This document shows positions 56,845-64,000 of a stretch of 64,000 nt of DNA, one piece after another. Made by a program: the position numbers and the translations under genes. The notes beneath the pieces are model-generated. The model searched no databases. It saw only the letters and a program-made list of their open reading frames with translations, and was not told where the DNA came from. How positions within the stretch are numbered: the first letter of the stretch is position 1; every line of letters starts with the position of its first letter. The DNA is from Chlamydomonas sphaeroides (taxonomy: Eukaryota; Chlorophyta; Chlorophyceae; Chlamydomonadales; Chlamydomonadaceae), in assembly GCA_001662425.1 (NCBI GenBank), contig BDDC01000288.1, positions 7,050-71,049 of the forward strand. Direction: 5' to 3'.

Positions 56845-59800
56845 ATGTCTACAGTGGTAGCGCTGCTGTTTGTGGTGCTGCTTACAGCCTCGCGCACGAC
56901 CGAAGCGCAAGTGGACGGCGACGCCTTCTGTGCGCTCAGTAGTCAACGCTCACTTCGGAGAAGGTGCTGAAAGATGTGACTGTGCGGCGAGCGTTTTCAG
57001 CTCCAGCAGCGAACCAATGCGGTCCTCGACCTTGCGCGCTGTGCTGAGGCACGCCTTTTAGGGACTACGCAAACATGACGAAGTGTTCCAAGGGAACAAT
57101 AACAGACGCCAGGATTACACTCCTGGCAGCCGGGCCTCGGCGGCCCCCACCCATCCCCGAAAGACCCACCATAACGCTTCCTGTCACGCACGACTCCCAT
57201 CCTCCACAGCTGCGCCGCGGCGACGTCAGCCAATGCGACGGCTACAGGCAGCTTCGCCAGCCTGCGCCTGGCGACCGCGGCCATCCTGCATTCTTGCGTG
57301 GACGCCGGTAATAAGGCAGCCGGTAGCCCGCCACGGGTGAGTAGCTTCGTAGTTGCAGCGCTACGCAGCGAACAGTCTGCTGGTGATTCCAACGGCTAGG
57401 GTAGAGCAACGGCGACGCCGCGCCGTCGGACCTGGCGCAGAGACGCCAGGCCCGACCTGCCTTTGCTGAAACACCCTCGCCTCATGAACCCGCCCGCAGC
57501 CCCTTCGCGTGCTGGGCCCGGTGCTGGCAGTGGGCGCCACGCTAGCCGAGCTGTCCANNNNNNNNNNCGGTCAGCTTCCAGCTGCTGCCGTTTGTGAGTG
57601 CGGCAGGGGCCTACAAGGGCACTGGCCGATCTTCGCGGCGTTCTCTGCGGCGGCGGCTGTGGCGCCTGCACCGCACAACTTCAGAGCCGGTCACGGCAGA
57701 TAGACAGACGCTGTCCGTGCAGCGCCATGCGGGCCCGTCGTGCGAGCTACCGCCGTGACGCGCTGTGTCCACGCCCCGCCTCTTCCTGTGCCTGCCAGGT
57801 CCAATACGCTCCGCAACGACCGGCGCTGCTCCTGGACCCGCTCCCGCCGGACGCCAACCGCGGCTACGACGCCCTCATCGCCACACCCTCGGCCCTCGGC
57901 GACGCGGCGCAGGCAAGGCGCGGGGTGTCATGCATGGCTTAGCGGTGGGGGTGAGACCAGGGCCCGAGGGCCTCCGGCGAAGCAATGCGCTGCAACCTCT
58001 GGCCGTGTGCATTGAAGGCCACTGCTGGTGTGGCCTCACGCTGGCCGCTCTTGGCCAGTCCCCTGTGCATCCCTGCTCCGCCCGCCCGTCCACCCCAGGT
58101 GCCCGGCAAGCTGACGGACCTGGGCTACCTCATAGCGCAGGACCGCAGCCTGGCAGGCAATGAAATCCTGCCCGCATTCCGGTCGGCGGTCATGTGAGAC
58201 GGGACATGGGGGAAAGCGCGTGGCGGGGAGGCACGGGCGAGGCCTTGCAAGCGCTTGGTGAAGACCTTGCACTCCGCGCGCCGTGCTCACCTTGCACAGG
58301 TACGACGGGCAAATGGCTGCACTGCCTCTGTCGCCGGCCCCCTTCTTCCTCTTCTACCGCACCGATATCTTCGAGCGCGACAACCTCACCGTGCCCCAGA
58401 CATGGTGCGGCGGCTGGCGGCAGCAGCGAGGGCACGCACAGGGTTCGGCTGGCATAGCGCTCAGCGGCGCCGAGCGATTGCTTGCTTGAGTTTCGCGCCG
58501 CCCTGTATCCTGGCCTACCTGTCCCCAGGGAGCAGATGGCGGACCTTGCCGAGCGCTACCACGGCCGCGAGGGCTTCAGCTCGGGGGCGTGCATCGTAGC
58601 TGTGGGTGCGTGACGAGGGCGAACGGGGAGGGCACGGCGGGAGGGCAGGCGCTGAGGTAGGCAGCAGTGTCACCTGCCGTTGGTGGCCATCCTGCGTCGT
58701 GGGCTCTGATGCCGCTGACCGCCCAATTCTCTCTCCACTCGCAGGGTGCCGCTCTGAAAGCTTCATGCTGCGCGGCGTGCTGGCGTCCTACCTGCAGACA
58801 TCGGGCCCCAGCCACGGCTTTCTGTGGGACCCCCAGTCCCTCGAGCCCCTCGTCAACACGCCGGCGGGGGAGGCGGCGCTGCGGGTGAGACCGGTTGCGG
58901 AGGGAGCAGGAAGGGAGGCAGGGAGGGAGGGAGGAAGGGCTTCGCTGTTGCAACAGCATATGTAGATAGCTAAGAAGTGTGTGCCCTGACGTGGAGCTGG
59001 CCGTACATTGCCTTTGTGCCTTGGCTAATATGGGCGCAGGTATTTCGTCGGCTACTGGCGATTGGACCCCAAACCTCCCACGCGCCGCAATGCGCAATGG
59101 ACGACTTCGAGCGCGGCACCTGCTTCCTTGCAATTGGTCCTATGACCCGCTTCAAGGTGCGTGTGCCCGCTCAAGGGGGCGCTGCCTGGCCGTGTGACAT
59201 GATTGCAACCGGATGACTGCCCCAATTCCAGACGGACCTGATCCTCGCCATCGCAATGGCCCTCTGTCCTGTCCCCCAACTCCGTCATGCAGGAGGGCAG
59301 CCTGGGTCCTTCCGAGCTGCGCATTGCCCGAGGCCGCATGGGCATGGCCCAGATCCCTGGATCCACCCACGTGCTGGATCGCACCTCACGGCAGCTGGTG
59401 CCGTGCACCCAGGAGCTGTGCCCTCTGGCCACCGACGCCACAACCGACGCGGTGGGCCCGGGGACGGGGCCCGGCGCTCGCAAAGGGAAAGGGCCTGCAC
59501 TGCATTGCACTGTTTGCTGCTGGGTAAAGAGGCGGAGTGCCCCAGCCTGCTGTCTTCGCTGGCCGATCATAAGCCGTCCCCGGGTCCCCTTGCTTGGCAT
59601 CCCTCCCCCTCCCTCATAGGGCGGTGTGGTCCGGCTAGTCAATCGGCCCATCCTGCTGACCAGCACCATCGTACTCATCAATGGCCTCTCGCCGGCGCAG
59701 TACCAGGTGAGGGGGCGGGAGCATGGCGGCTCGCGACGCGGGGGCCTTGGCGTGGCTGTTGCTCACTGTGCGCCACTCCCCATGCCTGCCCCTGCTGACC

Positions 59801-62800
59801 CCAGTTCTACGCCTACTCGCTGTTCAGCTTGCTCGCCAGCCCCGCATTCCTTGGGCCGAAGGCGTTCAGCGACTTGACGATGGGGCTCAACGGTATGCCA
59901 GATGGCCCGTTGGCGCTGAGCGGGAGAGGGACGGTGCTGGAGGGGATGAGGGACGGTACCGGAGGGGGAAAGGGTCACTGTTGATGGGGAGAGGGACGGT
60001 CCTGAGGGGGAGAGGGTGCTGGGCCGCGAGGTGCTGAAACCGCCACTCCCACTGAGACTGCAGCGCTCTGTCGTGACATACTGCGTGCATGGCTTGGTAC
60101 GGCCACGTTGCGGCCCTGAGTCTGCCCATGTGGCCATGCTGTGCTGAGCACTCGCTATGGCGTGACAGCTCTGCTATGGGCGCCGCGGTAGCGATGAGGA
60201 AGGCGCGAGGGCCGCTGGGCGGCGGTCGGCAGCGCAGGGCTGGCAGCTGGGCACAGGGACGGTATCAGCTGGACGTCCCGAGGCGATGCGAGCTGCCACG
60301 CAGGGGCCACTGCAGTCCTGAGGCCACGGGCCGGGCTGCGGCGCTGCGGACACCGGTAGCCAGAGGGGCGAGCTGGCGGCCGGCGGGCCGGACCTGCCGT
60401 CCTAGGTTGCTGCCGCTGCTGAGGCGCACCCTGACCACCGGTCCCGCGGTTTGGGCCGGGTGCGGCCTGGTGGACGACACGTACCAGAAGCCGCCGCCGC
60501 ACGCCTCTCCCCATTCCTGGCCGCAGAGCTGGCGCCCATGCGTGAAGGGGACATCTCCCCCGACCGCCTGCCCCTGTGGGTGGCCAAAGGTGCGAGTGGG
60601 CAGTGCTGGGGTGGCATGCCACACAGCACGCCGCACACACTTGGAGTTTGGGATGCACCACAGGGCCGAAGGCAATGCCTCGCCCTCGCAGAGGGCCAGG
60701 CCACCGCACAGCCACGGTCCCGTACGACATCCGCTGCGCCCCCGACCCACCCCTCCCCAGGCTACGATGCTGGCGATGTGGCCCGTTTTCTGGCGGCTTA
60801 CGCTCTCAGCGCCAACACTGCCAACGCCAGCCCGGACGTGCGCATCCGCCTTACTGCGAACGTCACGTGAGCGAGCATACTGGCTTGGCGACTGGGAAGG
60901 TCTGAGCGACGCGATGCGAAAGCACGGTCGTTCACGCGCTGTTGGCCTGTCCTTGCCTCCCTTCCTAACACTCCTCTCTTCCAGTGCGGCGCTCCTTGCT
61001 GCCGGCCTCGCGGCTCGCGATAACGGCCCCAACGCCACCAGCCCTGCTGTCATCGCTGCGGCGTTGCAGCGCGACCTGGATGCCATTGTGGCGGCGGAGG
61101 GCGGCAGGGAGGCATTCGCAGCGCAGTACCGGAGGTGGGAGGGCGGCCATGGCCTGCTGGGCCGGCGATGCGGGCTGTGGGAGCCTGTAGTGCGCGTAAA
61201 ATTGGGTTGCTGCCAGCAACTTTGTTTCTTCTGCTGCTCGCCGCCTCGGCCTGGCTGCCAGGTCCCTCAACTGGGCACCGCCCAAGGCGCCGCCGCCCGT
61301 TACGGCACTGCCCGTCGACGTCAGCGACGACGCCCGCCGCAGCCGATCCCTGGCGCTAGCAATTGCAGTCCCCTGCGGCACGGTCCTGTTGGCGGCTGCT
61401 GTGGCCGTGGCTGCGGTCTTGGTGATACGCAAGCGGAAGGCAGCAGACTTGTCGGGTCGGGCAGGGGGCATGGGAGGCAGCGCCCCTCCCCCCGAGGGTC
61501 CTCAAACGAGCCTGGTGGTCACTGACGTCGAGGTGCGTGCAGGCTGTTGCCTTGGCTGCCTTGGCTAGCGCTGCAAAGTGGGGGAGAACGGGAGAACAGT
61601 GATGCCCTCAGCCGTGAACCCTGTGGCATCGCTGCGCGCTGCGGCGCCGGGGAGAAGCGGCTCCAGTGATGCCCTGCTTCATTAGCCCTCTCACGTCTGC
61701 CGTCCCTGCAGGATTCTACCCGCCTGTGGGAGTGGCCGTGCCTGGACCCACGGGTCATGGACGCGGCGCTGCGGACCCACCATCAAATCATCCGGCAATG
61801 CCTGCTGCCGCACCGAGGATACGAGAGCGCGACGGAGGTGCGGCGTGGGGGAGGCGGATAGACTGGGACAATGGCCACGAACACGGCGTGGTGTTGGTCT
61901 GCTTGCTCTGGGGATGTGATGTGCGGAAGGAAGCCAGGGCTGCTCTGGACGGACATGAGGCAGAGCCGCTGCGTACCGCCAGCTAAGCCAAGCCAAGACA
62001 GCTCCGTGCCGCACAACGACCCCCTCTCCATACTTCACAGGGCGACTCGTTCATCCTGGCATTTCACACGGCTCGTGAGGCGGTCGCCTTCTGCGTGCAA
62101 GCGCAGCAGGTGCGGTCGCGAGAGGGCGCCCAGCGCCACAGCGCGACACGGCAGCCCGTCGTCTCGTCCCTTTCTAAGGCCCTGCCGCTCGGCCCCCTCC
62201 GTCGCAGGCGCTGCTGGACGCCCCCTGGCCGCCCGAGCTCGCCCAGCTCCACCTCCTGCTGCCGCAGCGCCCGCAAGACGACATCGGCACCGGCAACTCA
62301 CCGCTGCTGACGCCTCCCGGCGGTCCCTGGTCCTCGCCCACCGCCGACGCATGGCTGTGCCGCCGGTGAGCCGGGGCTGGCAGCTGCGACGAGAGCTGGG
62401 CTGGGACGCAGCTGGGGTCGGGGGCTGGGCTGGCCTGGGCAGGGCTACGAGCTGCGGCCTCCAGCAGCCTGCACCACAGTCGCTCGCGTACCAGGGCCTC
62501 CGCATGGCCACGCATGGCCGTCATCAGCTCCACTCCCAGCTCGCCGATCTGCTTCCGTTGCACTGTGCCGCAGGGCGGGCGCCGACGCACTGGCGCGCGC
62601 GGCGCCGGGCAGCGCCACACGCGCCTCCCGGCCGCTCAAGCTCACGCGCAAGACCGTTGCGTTCAAGACGCCCGCGGCCGGGGACGTCTCGGGCCGGCTG
62701 TCCTTCGCCATCGCCAGCTCCAACCCCAGCCCGAGCCCCAGCCCGGGGCCCAGCACCGCTACGGGCATGTCCACGGTGGCGGCACTGGCCCAGGGCAGTT

Positions 62801-64000
62801 CGAACCAGCTGCGGCCGCCATGGGCCGCGGAGCGGCCCACGCCGCAGCACGCGCCGCCGCAGCACCAGGACTCGCTAGGCCTCCTGCACTCGGCGCCGCT
62901 GGGCGCGGGGCTGCCCGCCTGGCGCTGCGCGGTGGTGCACAGCGAGGCGCTGCAGGGGCACGAGCGCGCGCTGGCGGACCTGAACGAGGGCCCGCAGCCG
63001 CTGCTGCTCACGGTGCCGCTGCCAATCGTGCAGGCGCGCGGGTCGCTGACGGCGCTGCTGGATGAGGGGGCTGCAAGCTGCAGCGGCGGCGCCAGCCTGG
63101 CGCTGGAGCTGGCGGAGGGTCCGCCACGCACCGGCGACTTGGCCGAGCCGCCCAGCGGCGGCCCCAGCGCCAGCGGCTCCACGCTGCTGCAGCTGGGCAC
63201 GCAGGCGGCGCCGGAGTCCTCGCTGATGGTGCTGGGGGCGGGGCAGACGGCGGCGGTGGACCCGCGCTGCGAGCGAGACGCCGCCTGCGCGGCGCAGCTG
63301 ACGGACGGCGTCAGCAGCACCGCCAGCACGCACGGCGCCGCTTGGGCCCAGCCCGACTCGAGTACCAACACCATCGCCCGCACCTCGGTCGGCGCTTCTG
63401 GCGGCTTGGCGGCGCTGGGGCTGCCCTTGGCCCTGAGCGGCGTCGGCAGGCCGGCTGCCATCAACCTGGCCCCCGCCGCGTCGCTCCCTACCGGCAGCTC
63501 AGCCTCGGGCCCGCGGCCGCGTAGCAGCAGCCCGGGGGTCAGGCTGAGCGGCGCCGGCGGCGGCTTGGAGCGGGGCCGCCCTGGCGTAGGCACGTCGGAC
63601 CGTGCGCTGGTGGCCGGGCTGGCGCAGTCGCAGCGAGAGCCGCAGCGGCAGCCCCAGGGCCTGTCGCAGCACAACCTGTGGCCGCGCTCCGAGCTGCAGG
63701 CGGCCGCACCCAGCTGCGAACAAGCCTCGCCCGACGGGGCTTTGGGCCGCACCCGGAGCGCCGCGCTGCACCCGGCCAGCGCACACAGCGGCAGCGCCGC
63801 GCTCCTGGCGCAGCAGCAGCTGCAGCAGCGCGGCAGCGCGATGCCGCCGAGCCCCTCGCTGCGGCTGCCGTCCGTCGGCGTGGCAATGGGGTCCCTCGTG
63901 CGCCGAGCCGCGCACCTCGCGGGCTGGCAGCGGACGCCGCTGTCGCGGCGGGGCGGTGGTACCGCGCAGCAGCATGAGCGGTCCGAGCCGGAGCAGCTGG
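56845..64000 (+). CDS. Class III adenylate/guanylate cyclase with solute-binding-like ectodomain, 5' part
   Basis: The gene runs off the window. Exon 1 (56845-56963) encodes a signal peptide, MSTVVALLFVVLLTASRTTE; it joins exon 2 (57210-57336) in phase. Later exons (about 57500 to 61140) encode an extracellular domain like ABC-type sugar-binding proteins (APFFLFYRTDIFERDNL, MDDFERGTCFLAIGPMTRF, GRMGMAQIPGSTHVLDR), the form common in Chlamydomonas cyclases. One membrane helix follows (LALAIAVPCGTVLLAAAVAV, about 61350-61420) with a basic stop-transfer RKRKAADL. The catalytic domain begins SLVVTDVEDSTRLWEWP (first metal Asp, about 61520-61720) and TEGDSFILAFHTAREAVAF (second metal Asp, about 62040). 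A long low-complexity stretch (62580 to the end) follows without the second half of the domain. It should make cAMP or cGMP at the plasma membrane; which one cannot be told. An assembly gap falls in exon 3. Confidence 0.85.
57558..57567. other. Assembly gap (10 Ns)
   Basis: Ten N bases lie inside the third cyclase exon, between ...GATLAELS and SFQLLPF. The true gap size is unknown, so coding sequence may be missing. Confidence 0.99.
62720..62757 (+). repeat. Pro-Ser repeat in cyclase insertion
   Basis: Repeated CCCAGC(C) units encode a NPSPSPSPGPS stretch at the start of the long insertion in the cyclase domain. Confidence 0.75.

Noticed and set aside
60089..61525. 478-residue open frame on + strand
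   Set aside because: It crosses cyclase exons in the wrong frame; conserved cyclase segments at 60780-61140 are in another frame.

Overview
This window is nuclear DNA of a green alga, most likely volvocine (Chlamydomonas/Volvox relatives). The signs are very high GC, genes split into many short exons by GT-AG introns, long Ala/Gly/Pro-rich insertions inside otherwise conserved proteins, TGTAA-type polyadenylation motifs, chloroplast transit peptides, and a gene set typical of these algae (extracellular-domain/transmembrane class III cyclase, HHL1- and LHC-like plastid proteins, ClpT-like protein). A run of ten Ns marks a draft assembly.

Thirteen protein-coding genes were assembled by hand from splice sites and reading-frame phase. 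In order: (1) 3' part of a subtilisin-like (S8) secreted protease with PA14-like segments, +, to 8100; (2) RNF10-type RING protein, -, 10191-15642; (3) Dph6/ATP_bind_4-family PP-loop protein, -, 16659-19010; (4) unrecognised Pro/Ala-rich protein, -, 19326-23325; (5) plastid N-acetyl-gamma-glutamyl-phosphate reductase (ArgC), -, 24084-27748; (6) HHL1-like plastid protein, +, 27976-30217; (7) PsbS-like LHC-superfamily protein, -, 32140-35020; (8) large SPL/CRR1-like ankyrin membrane protein lacking an SBP domain, -, 36838-43111; (9) AIMP1/Arc1p-type tRNA-binding protein, +, 43778-47936; (10) probable RAP-domain organelle protein, +, 48483-52243; (11) intronless plastid double Clp-N (ClpT-like) protein, -, 53350-54096; (12) PDAP1/PP28-family phosphoprotein, +, 54343-56094; (13) 5' part of a class III adenylate/guanylate cyclase, +, 56845 to beyond the window end. 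For genes 2, 3, 5-10 and 12 the summed exon lengths come out as a whole number of codons ending at a stop, which supports those models strongly.

The genes do not form an operon or an obvious pathway. Two pairs are divergent with short shared promoters (ArgC/HHL1-like, 227 bp; ClpT-like/PDAP1, 246 bp). Two plastid genes related to high-light protection families (HHL1-like and PsbS/LHC-like) are convergent neighbours.

The most unusual points are an RNF10 homologue whose RING finger has lost several zinc ligands, an SPL-type protein without its DNA-binding domain, a four-helix PsbS-like protein without the pH-sensing glutamates, a cyclase catalytic domain interrupted by a very long insertion, a ~200-bp tandem repeat with an embedded pseudo-exon in an intron, and two families of short sequence motifs shared between introns of unrelated genes. 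No CRISPR array, rRNA or tRNA gene, or intact transposon was seen.
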